Shown: positions 12,623 to 25,665 of the stretch, one piece after another
Numbering within the stretch: position 1 is the stretch's first letter
Layout: every line of letters starts with the position of its first letter
NCBI GenBank assembly: GCA_001466705.2
Contig: LATX02000144.1
Coordinates: 496,001 to 560,000, forward strand
Source: Moniliophthora roreri
Lineage: Eukaryota; Basidiomycota; Agaricomycetes; Agaricales; Marasmiaceae
Direction of reading: 5' to 3'
Length of the DNA stretch: 64,000 bases
Notes under the pieces: generated by a model
Seen by the model: the letters and a program-made list of their open reading frames with translations, nothing else
Told to the model about the DNA's origin: nothing
Database searches by the model: none
Made by a program: the position numbers and the translations under genes

Positions 12623-13889
12623 ATGACCTTGAACGCCATTCTTCGACCAGTTTCTCGATCCATGACTCCCTTTGCCCTCAGGACTTTGGGCAAGAATCCA
12701 ATCGCGCGTCCAACTCTCCTCAATTCGACGCTTCTTCATCGGCGTACCGTCGCCAATACTGTCTCAAATCGCCCTGCCAGTCAGACATTCGACCATGCTG
12801 CACTGAACATCAAGGAAGAAACCAGCAACGCAGCTGCTGATATCGCAAAAGTCATCGCAGGAGGTAACATGACGAAAGATAACATTGAAACAAAGAAGGG
12901 CGAGTCGTTCGTAAGTCATCCTTACATCAAGGAAATAGCTATGGTCGACTGATAGGGCATATTGTAGCTCGGAATCACTGGTACTATTGCTTCAGAGGTT
13001 CCCAAGCCAGTAATGGTCTTTGGTCTTGCAGGTTTGCCGCTTCCTTCACTGAAGTGAAAGAGTTGGTATTAAGATCTCAGTACAGGAACTATACCTTACG
13101 TCGGCGCCTCCGCAACGACCGTCTACCTTGCCTATGAAGCTGGCCTGGCGGCTAGCGGCCTTTCTCCACATGTTGATCCAGGCGTCGCCCTCACCATCTT
13201 GGATCAAGCGTTAAATCTTCAAGTCACGTACGGTGCGGTCATCCTGTCATTCCTTGGTTAGTTTCGTCTGGATTCGACTAGTTGATGCTTCGGAGGCTTA
13301 CTTTTGCATAAATCCAGGCGCTCTTCATTGGGGCATGGAATTCTCGGGACATGGAGGCCACCAAGGTTACCGCCGCCTTGCACTGGGTGCAGCACCTGTT
13401 CTCTTTGCTTGGCCGACGCTTGCCTTGCAACCAATGACAGCTCTTCTTACCCAATGGGTTGGCTTTACCAGTCTTTGGTGGGCTGATTCGAAAGCGACAT
13501 CTATGGGATGGGGTCGGTGTCTCTTTCAATAAATGATGAGAGCATCTTTACTGACATTTCAACTCGTAGCTCCTAAATGGTACTCGCAATATCGATTCTA
13601 TCTCTCCTTGCTTGTTGGTACCTGGTAAGTTCTCTGCCAGCGTATCTTGCAACGCGATACTCATCAAACGAAACACCACAGTATCATCGGCTCCCTCGCT
13701 GGAACCTCCTATTATGGACCTGTCGCAGGCCACGGCTTCATCTCGCATGACTTGCAGCTCATCCGAGAACAGCGAAAGGAGCTCATGCACGAGAAGGAAG
13801 GCAAGGTCTCTGGTCCCGTCACCTCTGTTGACAACGGCGAGCAAGGTGATGCCTTTGTAACGTTGAAAAAGCGCGAGAAGCATGATTGA
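12623..13889 (+). CDS. DUF3429 (TMEM69-like) mitochondrial membrane protein
   Basis: Multi-pass membrane protein of unknown molecular role, probably in the mitochondrial inner membrane. Exons 12623-12910, 12968-13031, 13086-13256, 13318-13512, 13570-13624 and 13682-13889 give 326 residues. The first 50 residues are rich in Arg, Ser and Thr with no acids, as in a mitochondrial presequence. The DUF3429 core follows: GTIPYVGASATTVYLAYEAG, then LNLQVTYGAVILSFLGALHW, WGMEFSGHGGHQGYRR and LFAWPTLALQP, with four to five hydrophobic segments. The C-terminus is hydrophilic and rich in Lys and Glu. Family assignment rests on the conserved GALHW/HWGMEF block. No function is known for this family in fungi, and the neighbours give no hint. 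Confidence 0.85.
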
Positions 13890-16177
13890 ACGGATTGAGA
13901 TGATCTGAATGAACTCAAAGTTAGTCTACAATTTAGCAAAGAACAACTTGTGTGTAATCATACCTAGCAAAGTGTAAATTATTCACCTCGGATCGATGTA
14001 TCCTTGATAGACCTAGTAGCAGCGTTGCAAGGTCAAGGTCCAGGCTAGCAAGAGCAAAGCAACGGTAGCTGAGTCAGCGGTTTTCTCTTCTTCCTCAACG
14101 CACATCGTTCTGATTTAGTTATTAGACTTCGGGAGACTCTTTGGATACATATTTACCTGTTGCATAGGAGGTTGGTCTATGGTAAACCGCGGAAAGAAGG
14201 AAAAGGTGTGTCTGTCAACATCTCACGCAGAAAAGTGGCTAATCAAGCTCTGATCAGAGCCTTTCTTGTGTACTCGGAATACTAGAATAAACCAGGGATC
14301 CATACGGTAATGGACGTCTGCTTGTCAAAGTTTGAACACCAGCCTAGATTCTCCTCCTCAAGTCGCGGCCTTTTCAGTCTTGCAGCCTCGATCCATCGGA
14401 GTCGCCAGTCGCCGGCCTTGTGTCTGCCTCGAGGTAGCTTGAATCACTTTATACTGCACTGGAATAGGACGGGCATCACTGATGTGATGAGCGCGTCGAG
14501 TAGTGCCAGCTCACGATGGGTGGAGTCGGGCAGTGCACTTTGCATTCAACAATGAAGCTGTACACAAAACCGACTTGACCGGTCGCCGTCTAGGCGATCT
14601 CAGTGCATGTCAATGTTAGGTTTGGACTTTCATTCTTCGGCTTACAAGCGAGGGATTAACAAACAGTGGTGTGAACCGTCAGGGCAAGTGTCTTTTTTTC
14701 ATGTTATCGTGTTTCGTTTTTGGTAGGTTTGATGATGCTTTGTTCGATTGCAGGAGATTTAACCGAACAGAGTTGTGGGTCGCCACTCCTCCAAGGGTGC
14801 ATTCAAGGTTTTAACGGCACGATTAGTGGGCGAGTGAGCGTGTTTTTTGAGTTTTAGTGTGTGGCCAAATTAACATGACATGCCATGCCTTCGGTTCTAG
14901 TATTTGGACGTTGTCAATTCTGTTTAGGAGCTAACTTGAAGGTACTAAAAGGTTCCCGAGGCGACAAAGTGCCGATTAAAGTCCTCAAGATAGGATAGGG
15001 TCGCCTTGGAGTAATATCGACCGGCGATCCTTGTATGATTTGGGGGACAACATGGTGCTGGCATCGAATGATTATCGGACGCACCTTTTATTGACGTAGG
15101 CTCCTTTACACGGGCTTTTCGGGGATGTAATACATTGGTAGGTTTGCCGTACGATCTCCCAAGAGGTTACCGAATATCTGATTTATACTTCTTCTCGGTT
15201 CTCAATTCTCAGGATCTGAGTCCTGCTGGGCTTCTCGGCTCCGTACTTGGACTATCTGGTGGCTTTTAGTGGTATGTCACTGTAGTTTGTGGCTGGCGCT
15301 GGTACAGGTGGCGGGAGATCTTCAGTCAGATTTTGCAACCAACCCTTGACTGTAACTGATGCATAACAGGCCACGGCGGACCGGCATCTCCTGGGTGCGA
15401 TGAAACGAATGATTATTATTTCACCGACAGTAGATGAGATACGAGATCCTCAACGATAACGATCTTGATAGATTCCCCCTCGGTCCTTGGTCGCAAGTTC
15501 AAGTGATGTGTTTGAGAGATTGCTGCGAGCGGGCCACAACAGCGGTCAAGACAGCGTTGTTGCCTAGACTGTTATCATGGAAGGATAAACTATGCCTGAG
15601 CAGGTGCGAAAATTATGCTATATTATTGCTATTCATAGATCTTGTACAGTACTACATTACCACAGCCGTCAAATGTTGCCTGGCGACCGTGCGAGCTGTT
15701 CATTCCTCTGGAGGCTTCCTGACAAGGACTTCTTCCTTTTCCTCGCCCTTTGAAAGCCAATCTACCTAAATATTCATGATACTCGAAAACTGCCGGCAAT
15801 TAGATAGAGCATAGACCGTGCTTCGCTCTTCTTTATTGGCATTGATTCCATGTGTAGATGACGAGTGTTGTCAATAGATGATCAATGAATGGATGGTAAC
15901 CGGGTTGTCGGTCGCTACCACAGCGAGGGGGGGCGGCCCTAGTGCGTTGGCACCACATGAGTCTGCATCATTACTTATAGCAATGTGCCTCTCTCGGCTC
16001 ACTTTTTTGCCAGGACGTTCCTGTTCCTCCTCCTCCATACTCCCCTTCTTCTTTCCTTATCTCTTTCGTGTAACTTTTCTTCTCTTCTCTAACCGCTGTT
16101 GACTAGCGCGCACCAGATCCAACTTCTCGTTCGCTGGCATTTGTTATCCCTCCATTCCTTCACAATTTCGCTAAATC
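13890..16177. other. Gene-poor stretch, 2.3 kb
   Basis: No frame on either strand shows a family pattern or a convincing exon chain. The last 200 bases before 16178 are pyrimidine-rich (CT tracts), as is common in fungal promoters. Confidence 0.45.
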
Positions 16178-17209
16178 ATGCCAATCACCCATGCCGACAT
16201 AAATGCCCAGCAAAGAGTCATTCAGAGAAGACACCCCGCTGCGCGGGGCTTTGAGTACCGGAAGCGATCCCCACAACTGAATGGCGATGATGACCCGCCA
16301 ATATTCACCGGCTCCGGTCCCTTCACATTCACTACAGTTCGTACGTTGGCCACATTACCGGGCACATTCACGCGTACTAGTTCCACCACCTCCACCACCA
16401 CATCGTCCACTGCCATAAGAACATCGTCCTCCTCGAGTTCAACGACGATAGCATCTACGTCCACGTCCGTAACATTGACATCGACTCCCGTTTCACCCAG
16501 TGCATCCGCGATTCCTCAGACTTCAGTGAGCCCAACAACCTCACCGACTGCCGGCTCTGAAAATGCCCAATCCACCTCCTTAGGCACCCGAGCACTTAGC
16601 GGCGGAGCCATTGCCGGTATCGCTATTGCAGTCGTAATCGTGGTATCCGTCATCATCGTGTTTCTTGTCAGGAAACGAATGGTGGAGCACAGAAAGGACA
16701 AGAGGACCAATTGGTTGGGTCCGTCACCGGTCATTCCACCACCTCCACCTGCCATGACGACCGTACCACTTGCGACACCTGCGGTGGAGGCATTCAAAGA
16801 TGCTTATGCGCGTTCTGCTTCACCGCCTCCTCCCGTTCCTCCAGTACCGCAAAACCTTGTTCCAGGATCAGGAGGACAAGGCTCGGTAGCTATCCCCCCA
16901 CCAGCACCAGCATTTGCTCCTGCTGCTCCACTAGTAGCGCCGCCGCCGCCTTCTTCATTCAACAATCCTCCCATTGTTGGCGGTACGATTGTCAAATGCA
17001 CCTTCATACCCAACTTGGACGATGAGCTATGGATAACAACTGGTGAAATAATCAAAGTGTTGCAAGAGTACGATGATGGATGGGCTTTTTGTGAGAATTC
17101 GCAGATGCAGAGGGGAATGGTTCCGTTGGAATGCTTGGATCAGGGTGGAAAGCGGGAGTCGAGGCCTAACTTGAGCAGAGCGAGCAGTTTGAGTAATAGA
17201 TCAAAGTGA
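16178..17209 (+). CDS. Single-pass membrane protein with Ser/Thr-rich ectodomain and C-terminal SH3 domain (Fus1-like layout)
   Basis: Single-exon gene of 343 residues. Residues 1-45 are basic without a clear signal peptide. About 45-135 form a Ser/Thr-rich stretch, a likely target for O-mannosylation. A strong transmembrane helix lies near 145-167 (GIAIAVVIVVSVIIVFLV), followed by a basic stop-transfer signal (RKRMVEHRKDKR). A poly-proline region comes next, and an SH3 domain at about 272-322: VKCTFIPNLDDELWITTGE, DDGWAFCEN and GMVPLECL carry the ALYDY-equivalent, Trp and Pro positions. The order glycosylated ectodomain, helix, proline-rich part, SH3 matches yeast Fus1, which acts in cell fusion; that role here is inference. 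A Sho1-type sensor would need four helices, so it is excluded. Confidence 0.8.
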   Translation: MPITHADINAQQRVIQRRHPAARGFEYRKRSPQLNGDDDPPIFTGSGPFTFTTVRTLATLPGTFTRTSSTTSTTTSSTAIRTSSSSSSTTIASTSTSVTLTSTPVSPSASAIPQTSVSPTTSPTAGSENAQSTSLGTRALSGGAIAGIAIAVVIVVSVIIVFLVRKRMVEHRKDKRTNWLGPSPVIPPPPPAMTTVPLATPAVEAFKDAYARSASPPPPVPPVPQNLVPGSGGQGSVAIPPPAPAFAPAAPLVAPPPPSSFNNPPIVGGTIVKCTFIPNLDDELWITTGEIIKVLQEYDDGWAFCENSQMQRGMVPLECLDQGGKRESRPNLSRASSLSNRSK

Positions 17210-17795
17210 AGTGGGTAGAAATGTACGTCTCCTTTTCTTTAGCCCCATCTTTCCCCCTTCAACTCAAAATAAATCACCGTCAGGTCCGGATTTTAGCTTT
17301 GTTTGTTGTTCATCCATGTTCGATTTCCTTGGATTTCACTATCTGCATATTGGAGTTGAACTTTGGAACTCGTATCACTTGTCAGTAGCGTTAGCCTCAC
17401 AACTCGGGAGTTTGAGCACATAATACCCTATACATAGAGTACCCCTATACCATGATTCATCGCTGCAGGGTCAACGAGAACAAGGTAATAATTTCAAGTG
17501 CGATACTGCGACCAAAAAATAAGCGTATATTCGATGACTATATCTTTACAGCAAGTTATACTGCTATGTGAATTGTACAATTGACGACCAAAGTGACTGA
17601 TACAAAAGCAGAGATCAACCAGAGTTAGACGTGAATGTAAAAAAGAATTATCGAATGAAATCTAACATAACATAACATGATCCAAAGAATGAAGATTACC
17701 GGTGGATGTATGGTGTAGAATGATGGTTCGTGAAAAAGAGATCATGATCAAGTTCATGGTCCGAGTTTCATCAAAAAGAAATGCAGCTAGAAGTG
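17210..17795. other. Convergent 3' intergenic region
   Basis: Lies between the stop codons of a + strand and a - strand gene. AT-rich, no coding frame; presumably both 3' UTRs and terminators. Confidence 0.55.
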
Positions 17796-20700
17796 TTACG
17801 AGTGTGGTCTCCTCCTTAGGAAAGACTTAGGTACCGATAGCACACGTCCGAGGCTGTCCTTGCCCCGACTTTTGGGTCTTGACCCTGTGTCTGAGCCTGT
17901 TTCTTCTGGGAGGTGTCTTCTACTGCTAGTCCTAATCTCTGAAAGATTACTCTGCATCCGCCGCATGGCTACTCCATTCTCCTCAGTCGCAAAGTCAAAC
18001 CCACGGTGCACCGATCGGATGCCAGTTGACATATCTGTCCGGCTAGCAGAGCGATAGTCGATCGATACGCGGGACTGACCAGGTTGAAGATTCGGTCGCG
18101 ATGATGTCCGACCTGAAGGAGGCGCGACAGAGACAAAGCTATCCGATCTCGAGGTTCTTCTCGATACAGCATCAGAGGCCTCTTGACGATGTCCCCTCAT
18201 TGCCGATAACCCTTCGTTCGTCAGGAATGCTCCCTTTGCGTAGTCAGTGTCATGAGGGTTCAGCTTTCTTGCCCAACGCATGATGTCGATGTCGTCGGGA
18301 GCATAGATAAACTTGTATGCTTTGGCAACATAACGAGGAACCATGCTGAGGCATAGAGTTATGGGGATGACAAAGTAGAAGTTGGCTGCCGTGAAGAGGA
18401 TGTGATCGTTTCCGTACACAGGAGTAACAAACCATCCGGGCGATATCAAGGAATAGATAGCCTGAGTAAGATGTAAGAACCAGGTACCCTCATATGAGGT
18501 AGCATCATAGACTTACCGTGTACACCCAGATCAGAATGATACCGATGAATACAGCAAAGAACACCCAGCCTGTCCATACAGCAGTGTTCAACCCATTGAA
18601 GAGATTGGCCACCGTGACGGCTGCGAAAACCATAGGCTACAAATTAAAGTCAGACGTGTATGCATATGATTGTTCAAGATGGCACGAACTGTTGACATCT
18701 CGATCAAGTTTTGACTGTATCCATCGGTACGCATAGTTGGCGCTCCATAGGCATAGCGGATGAAGAAGAAAATTACGACAGACTGATGAACAGCACGTCA
18801 GCAACGACCACTTTGCGATAGATCCATGCTTACCTGGTAGACAGCGTCCAAGATGTACGGCACAAACCATTTCATCCCAAAGTATCGACCCTCTCTACCG
18901 AACCGGTAGAGCTCAGGTAGATCCATGAGTACGTGGGAGTCTACGAGTTCATATTAGAATTGCCGTTGCTTTCGGGAAAAGTAGTCAAACTTACCAGCTA
19001 TACGGTCAAAGATGCCAATGGCAATTACGGGTGCAATGGTCCAGAACGAGTTCCAAAACAGCAAGTAAGTGTATTCGAATGCACTGAGAAACCAATTATT
19101 CATATGAGTGGTACACCTCGAGATTTGGACGCTTACTATGCAGAACTCCATCCACAGTAGATTTGATACCACCATAATACGCCGATACAGACCACGTTCT
19201 TGTAGAAGAAGTTAAGGATCCTATTAGGTTATGAATAAAAAGACCCAAGTGAGATGCGATGAAAGCACTGACATGTTCGCATTACGCGCATACGACCAAT
19301 GTCCGTGCACCAAGAGAAGCCGTTTCAAGAAGCGGAACTGCGTGCAAACAAGGTTCAGTAAGTTATTCGACAAGAACGGGGCTGTAATCATCACACACCT
19401 GTGCTATGGCGTAATCAGACGCGTTCACGGCCTGCAAGCCCTCCTCTCCTGATATTCCAACTCCAACGTCCGCAGCCTGTTTAGACGGAACAGTGTCAAT
19501 CACTACGGATAAAATATGAGAAGAAGACTTGCCTGGATCATGCTGACATCGTTGGCACCGTCACCAATAGCGAGTGTCATAGCACCTAGTCCATCCTTGA
19601 CAAGTTTCACCACGAGGGCTTTCTGCAACGGTGAAACTCTGCAGCAAATGACACCTTCACATAACATTGCAAGTCGAAGGAGCAGGTCTTTGTGCTTGTC
19701 ATCACCAAGTGCCTTGAAAGGAGAACATTACTGGTGAGACGGATAAACGCTGGCATTCGGTATAAAATACTCACATGTGTTAGGGCACTCCCGTCAATGA
19801 CAAGAACAAATCCTCCTGGACGATCACCGTTATTCGAGCCGACGATTGAGCTGATGCCCGTGTCTGTCCGTCGTAGAGCGTGGCCACGAGGGTGGCTGTG
19901 TTCACTACTACGAGAAGAAATCGCCTGCAGGTTCTGAGCCTGCACGACCTGACCGTGTTCATCCAAAATATCGCTCTCCGGGAAGAACTCTTCTATAGCT
20001 CTGACCATTTGTTGATAAACTGGCCTCGAGCCTCCGCGAATGACGATGATATTCGAATCTCTGCCGATCAAGTTGGTGCTGTGTCCGATGGCTGTAGGAT
20101 AATCAGTGCGATGAGTTTGGCCTCATGATAGATTCACATACCGATTGCGGTCTCCAGCTTGTCTCCGGTAGCTACCCAAACCTTGATCCCGGCTCTCTTC
20201 AGATCGGCAATGGCTTCGGGCACCCCATCTTGCAAGCTATCCTCAATAGCAGTCGCACCCAGTAACCTAACATCCTGCTCTATTTCGTCCGAGACCCTCT
20301 CAATCTTGTCCTCCCTATCATCCAAGGCAACTGTTGCCTCGTGGTACCTATCGCTCCATGCTTCATATTCCTCCTTGGGTATGATCTTGTACGCCAAAGT
20401 CAACGTCCGAAGCCCGTTATTCGCGAATTCGCTCAGGTGCATCTCCGTTTGCTGCTTCAGAGCCTCGTCCACACCACTCTTCAACCTCTCAAAGACAACA
20501 TTATCGGCACCCTTCATCAACAAGAACACCCGCCCGTCATCATCATCCAGCTTCCGAACAATTACACTCATCCTCTTCCTCGCACTCGTAAACTCGAGGA
20601 TATTCAGCAGTTCATACTTCTCGTATGCATCTCGCTCGTCGCCCTTTTGCTCTGCATTGGCATAGTTCTCCAGAGATATAGGTGTCTGGAGGTATAGAAT

Positions 20701-22954
20701 CTCGCGTTCTCGACCTCTAAACACGTAACCCACATCCGCAGCAGCCCGAACCAATGCAGCCTCATCAGGTGACTGAGCCTTGTAATCAATCCTCCCAGTA
20801 TCCTTATCGACTGAGGTCAACACCGTATGGCAAAGGCCCAAGACAGTAAAGAACCCATTTAGTGCACGTGCGTGAGCAGCTGTCGGTGATTCCGGGTTGG
20901 CGTTCAAAGCCTCCGCAATATCAGCCGAAAGATCCTGAGAGTGGAAGTAGGGTTGTTTGTTAGCCGGTGAGTGCGCTGCGCTCGCTTTGAAAGGATCGCT
21001 TATGTTTCCAATGCCGGGAGCTTGGGAAGATGAAGGTCGAGAACCGCTACTGCTGGAATGAATGTCGGTGATATCCTTCTGTTTCGGAGGTTCTGTGTCG
21101 TCAGGATCACCAATGTAGACTTTTCCGCCGATTGAGCATTGTCGGAATACCATGGAGTTCTGGAGCAGTAGTCAATACACCAAGGACGGAAAAGTATCGT
21201 GGGAAGAGACACACCTGTGTTAGAGTGCCCGTCTTGTCGGAGAAGATATACTCTATTTGACCCAAATCGTCCGAGAGATTCCATGACCTGGCAAGGGTTG
21301 CTTGTTGTGTCTTCTCGTAGTAGATATGGGTGTCGAAGAAGATGAACGCGGCTTGCACCGTTCGAACAGCCTCAATTGAGATATACAGCGATATAGGAAC
21401 GATATTTTGGAACCTAAAAGAAGTTATGATTTAGTCCAATATTGATTTTCCAATGAAATCACATACGTGATGAGTGCGAAAGCCCAAGTAACCAGACCGT
21501 TTATTCTCGGGTTATCATCTGACCTGTTCGCACCGTACAGCCAAAGAGCACCGTCGTCGTAAAACCGCTGCTCCAAGATGGAGTCCACAATACCGCAGGC
21601 GACAGCCATACATGCGAGTAGGAGGAGATTGAGAAAACTTGAAAAAGTGTTTGTTAATATGTATTCGGATGCGAATCACCCAGATTGAGACTTACACTTG
21701 GGGATTCATCTGCCTCTCCACCTTGCTTCGTTTACTAGGTGTACCTCCAGAATTCTGAACTATCTTGGTGTCTTCTCCGGTGAACATGACGACACCAATA
21801 ACCCAACCAGTGTTCCTCAGCACGGTTCCTCGTAAAAGCATCATGCTGATGTCTGCTGGAGCCTGTGACTTCTCGCCATTCTCGACGTTGACCGTGGCAT
21901 TCATCCTGAACATGTTATTTTCTGGCTTGTCAAGGTCGATGCTAAACTTGTTCACTTTCTTGGCACACTCCTTCGCACTGCGCAGGTGGGACAAAGCACC
22001 AACGGCATGGCGAGACTTGAGGTTAGTCTCTCCATCCAGGTTCTTTGTCTCCACGAAAGCAACGTTCTCCTCCTCCGAAGTGGCGCAAATGAGAACATCG
22101 GCAGGTATAGACTCGTTGTCACATATTTTGACTATATCGCCGACCCGCACATCCTCCCATGACATCCGTTTCCAATGTGGCTTCTTTTTCGCAGGATCGG
22201 GCTGCCAAAAATAATGATGTTCATGCTCCGGAATCACTTCGCCATCGTCAAACTCGATGTCCGGAGGTAAGCCAGGTGGTGTATTCGACCCTGCTTTTGA
22301 TCCTTCTCCAATATTCTCCGCCTTTTCGACATCGGGTGAATTAGGCTTCTGCGACTGAAGTCGCTCAGGTACGACTGCCCGCATAAAAGTCCGTGTTTTA
22401 CGCCTTGTGACATTGTGGTTAATCCATTCGCCTCCCTCGAGCACACGAGTAGTACTGTAATTGACTCGCCGGTCGGACTGATGTCGCTTGATATCCTCGT
22501 AGGCATCCTTAGCCGCAGTTATAGTAAGGACAATGAGAAGTGGTAAGAGAACGAGACCGGGCGATATCGTAGAGAATTTGGGAAAGAATTGTAGGATTGC
22601 TATGGCTGCAAAGAATCTGGTGAAAGTAAAAGTTTTCAGCAATCCATACCAACACCAAAGCAAAGAATTCACAACGACGCACATATTGGCTATCCGCCTA
22701 AACTGCTCCAGCAAATTCCGCGGCAAAAAAGTGAGGATGGTATACTTGGAAGTGATAACCTGGTTTGTGGTATACACATGCTCGGGTTTGATCCTCTTCT
22801 TCTTGTGATCCCAATACTCCTCCGGCAATTCTTCGTTGACATAGATAGTTCTTTTTGGGCCAGGCGGTTTCTTCTTGACGAAGAGACTCTCGACGCTAAA
22901 GGCCTCTACCTTGGAGTATAATGCAGTGAACCGGTTCGCTTTTTTGACGGGCAT
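17796..22954 (-). CDS. P4-type ATPase, phospholipid flippase (Dnf1/Dnf2-like)
   Basis: Moves phospholipids from the outer to the inner leaflet of plasma or endosomal membranes. Fifteen exons, 5' to 3': 22954-22683, 22616-21696, 21637-21467, 21413-21215, 21159-20142, 20091-19775, 19712-19533, 19476-19399, 19337-19273, 19220-19137, 19083-18995, 18940-18834, 18782-18690, 18636-18517 and 18461-17796, giving 1,459 residues. Visible P4 features: N-terminal [20 protein letters not shown], actuator motif DGETNLK, phosphorylation motif DKTGTLT (D514), TGDKLETA before [10 protein letters not shown], and hinge [11 protein letters not shown]. About ten hydrophobic segments fit. The C-tail is long, Ser/Arg-rich and probably phosphorylated. 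Intron 7 (19477-19532) begins with GC instead of GT. Dnf-type assignment comes from the N-terminal [13 protein letters not shown] region; Drs2-type is less likely. Confidence 0.93.
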
Positions 22955-23849
22955 GGTGCAATGGGTCGTCTCGGGGAATTAGAGATAGATCGTAAACGTA
23001 GAAATGTCGAGATATCAGGGATATGAACGCAGAATAGCGATATTCAATGGAGGAGCTGAAGGAACATGGTCAAAGTCTATGATGGAAGTGAGGTCAGCGC
23101 CCCGATAGATTTGGTCCAAGGCAAGAGTCAGCGGAGCATGCTTGGGAACTGTTACGTCAACACGATGACTACCACTCAAAAAACGTCTTTCCTCCCCAGC
23201 TTTTCAAGTTGTTCAGTGTCCAACAAAAGGTCGGATATACGGAACCGTCGGTCAGGAATATGTACATAAATTCAGGGCAAGTATGGATTTATTGGCCGAA
23301 CCAGGCTTCAAAAAATTTCTGCACTGTCAACAGCCACTCAAACGAATAGCCGCGGATGAACGGCAGGTTCAAAATGATCATTAATTCACCCATCATGCAT
23401 CACCTTCGAACGAACCGTGAGGCAGTTATAGCCTCAAGGTTAGTCTTCGATAGTCGATCCACATCTAGGAGCAGGGCGCGCACTCTGAATCTAAGAAACA
23501 GGCACCAGGAAGGGGCAGGAGCAAACGTTTTACGATTCTGCGAGCCACACCGGGCTAGAGTGGATCCCGGGAAAGCTCTGAAAACGGGGCAATAACCGAG
23601 GACAGCGGGACTTTATGCTGTTGATCTGACACTGACAGCGCAGCTTTGTAAGGACCTGGATCGGGTCCGCGCGGAAGGGTTTGTTGTTCTTGTTCGAATT
23701 TGCAAGGTGTCCCTAGAACAAGGTAAACAAAGTCCAATCATCCATATCCAATTGTAATGCGTAAGCGTAAGGTATGCACGAAAATAGTCCAATCATAGTT
23801 CAATCATAGTCCATGCAGTAGCAGCGTTACCATGGCCAATACAAGCTCC
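22955..23849. other. Intergenic, 0.9 kb
   Basis: Upstream of the flippase start and downstream of the Kre9/Knh1-like gene stop. Short chance frames only. Confidence 0.5.
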
Positions 23850-24446
23850 TCAATACCCGGGACCAGTCGGAGGCACCTCTCCCGAGTCAACGATCTCAAA
23901 CTTGTCGCTCCAGTTACCAGAGTCGCCGAAAACTGGAAAAACGCCGAACGATCGGTTAGCTCTGGATAGGAGAAGAGGCATTTGGGATACGCACGGGTGA
24001 TAAAGTAGTCTGTGTCAGGCTCAACGTCGGGAACAGTAACCTCAACCCAACCCGTTCGAAGGTCGAAGCTCCTAAAGTCCTTGAGATATTGGACTAAGAC
24101 CAATTTAGAGTCAATGATGCGAATAGATAGCTTGAAGCAGGAATCCATACCTTGTCTGGGAGGATCACCCTTGTTCAGAAGCACAGCGGCACCGTTTGAA
24201 ATGTTCACAGGTGCATTGGAGGGGTCCCTGCGGGTCGCATGAGTAAACCCAAGCTAAGCCAATTTTGTGAAATACTCACCAAGTAACGTTAACTGTTGTA
24301 CCGACTACCCAGACAGTCGATGCATCCGGGCTGATAATAGTTGGGGCCCAGACATCGAGAGCTTTCCGTGCTTGGAGCGGAGAGGCGGTGACGGAAGAGA
24401 TAGTGGCCGCAATTGCGGAAAGAATAGCGCAAGCCTTGAACTGCAT
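23850..24446 (-). CDS. Small secreted protein with Kre9/Knh1-family N-terminal domain
   Basis: Exons 24446-24280, 24227-24151, 24093-23995 and 23932-23850 give 141 residues. Residues 1-22 form a signal peptide (MQFKACAILSAIAATISSVT, then Ala-Ser). The rest matches the fungal Ser-Thr-rich GPI-anchored (Kre9/Knh1) domain: a start like APTIISPDASTVWVVGTTVN, then VTW, NISNGAAVLLNKG, and the end TDYFITLFGDSGNWSDKFEI. The protein stops soon after the domain, so there is no Ser/Thr tail and no GPI signal; it should be freely secreted. Members are linked to beta-1,6-glucan and wall assembly in yeast, but many short basidiomycete members have no known role. The neighbouring flippase is on the same strand; no functional link is evident. 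Confidence 0.8.
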
Positions 24447-25665
24447 AATATAGATGTTGAGAGAGGCGTAAAGTCGGCGGGAAAAGAGTGGAAGGATGGG
24501 TCCTTGTCAAAAACGTTGCTTTCTGATGGGTGAAACGAAGAAAGAGAGGGTACGTTCTTGCTGCGACTTGATATACATTTCCCAGTGATGCTTCGATAAC
24601 ATAAACAAAGTGATTCAGTGAAAATGTGAAACTGATCTCGCGTACCAGACGTTCGCTAATTGGCTGTAGCAACCGCTCCACAACATCTGATGATGTGTCT
24701 CCGTTTGGCAGGCGGCAGGCGGCCTGACATGGAATGTGTGGGCTTCGAAGCATGGATCTGGGGAAATGGGAAGTCAGAATGAGACTTGAATGGGACAGGA
24801 GCGCATCAACAATGAATGAAAGGGTGAATGCCAGGCGCAAGGCGCTGAAACTTTCACGCTGACTCTTCAACCATGTTCATCATGTAGGTAATGATACGAT
24901 CCCCGGATGGTATATAATGGAAGGCCTTGACAGCCAGTAGAAAGCTCGATGGAGCTCGATGGAAAATGATAGATTGCAAAAAGAATCATTGCGTGTCCGA
25001 TCTAAACACTCGACTAGAAGGCTAGTAGAAAAGCAGATTGAACGCCGCTATCAGACCAGTATTCGGATGCTGGCCACTAGTCGGAATGTGGGAATCGAAA
25101 ATCTAGCAGTGAGATATTTCATCTAGGGACGTTCAGAAACCGAGAAGAGTGAGGGGTGATCATCCTTCTTTACCTGCAATAGATGTCAAGGCGATTCCGA
25201 CACAATCCTCGAGTCTGTCAAGATGAAGCCGAAATGCTCATACGACTCGGATGCTATGTTCCAGTTCAGCCAGTCGAAACGTCGCGGTAGTCAGGGATCA
25301 AGAAATCTGATGGTTCTCACGACGCTCTCAGACAGATCACAACCCGTCGAGAACCCACAAATTGTATTAACACAACACGGTAGCGCACAGACGAGTTACA
25401 CAAGAACAAAGAGAATAATGAAGTCATACAGAATCACAGGCATCCTTTTCTTTCCTGTTAGAGCTTGATCTGGGACAGCTGGAACTGCAGTTGCGGGCTC
25501 AGGCTCCTTGAATTCAACTCGATGACGCCTTCAAGCCATTCATACAACTCGTGCACCAAAACTTGTACCACTGAACCAATTCCTTGCAGGAAGTATTGCA
25601 TCGATCGGAAGTGTCCAGCCACGAACTTTGTGACTAGGAGTGATCCAGGGGGAACAACCGCTCGG
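24447..25665. other. Intergenic, 1.2 kb
   Basis: No recognisable coding frame on either strand. It includes the promoter of the Kre9/Knh1-like gene at its left end. Confidence 0.45.

Noticed and set aside
19477..19532. Assembly or reading error instead of a GC donor
   Set aside because: The remaining donor bases fit the GC-donor consensus and two further genes here show the same type, so a single base error is less likely, though transcript data would settle it.
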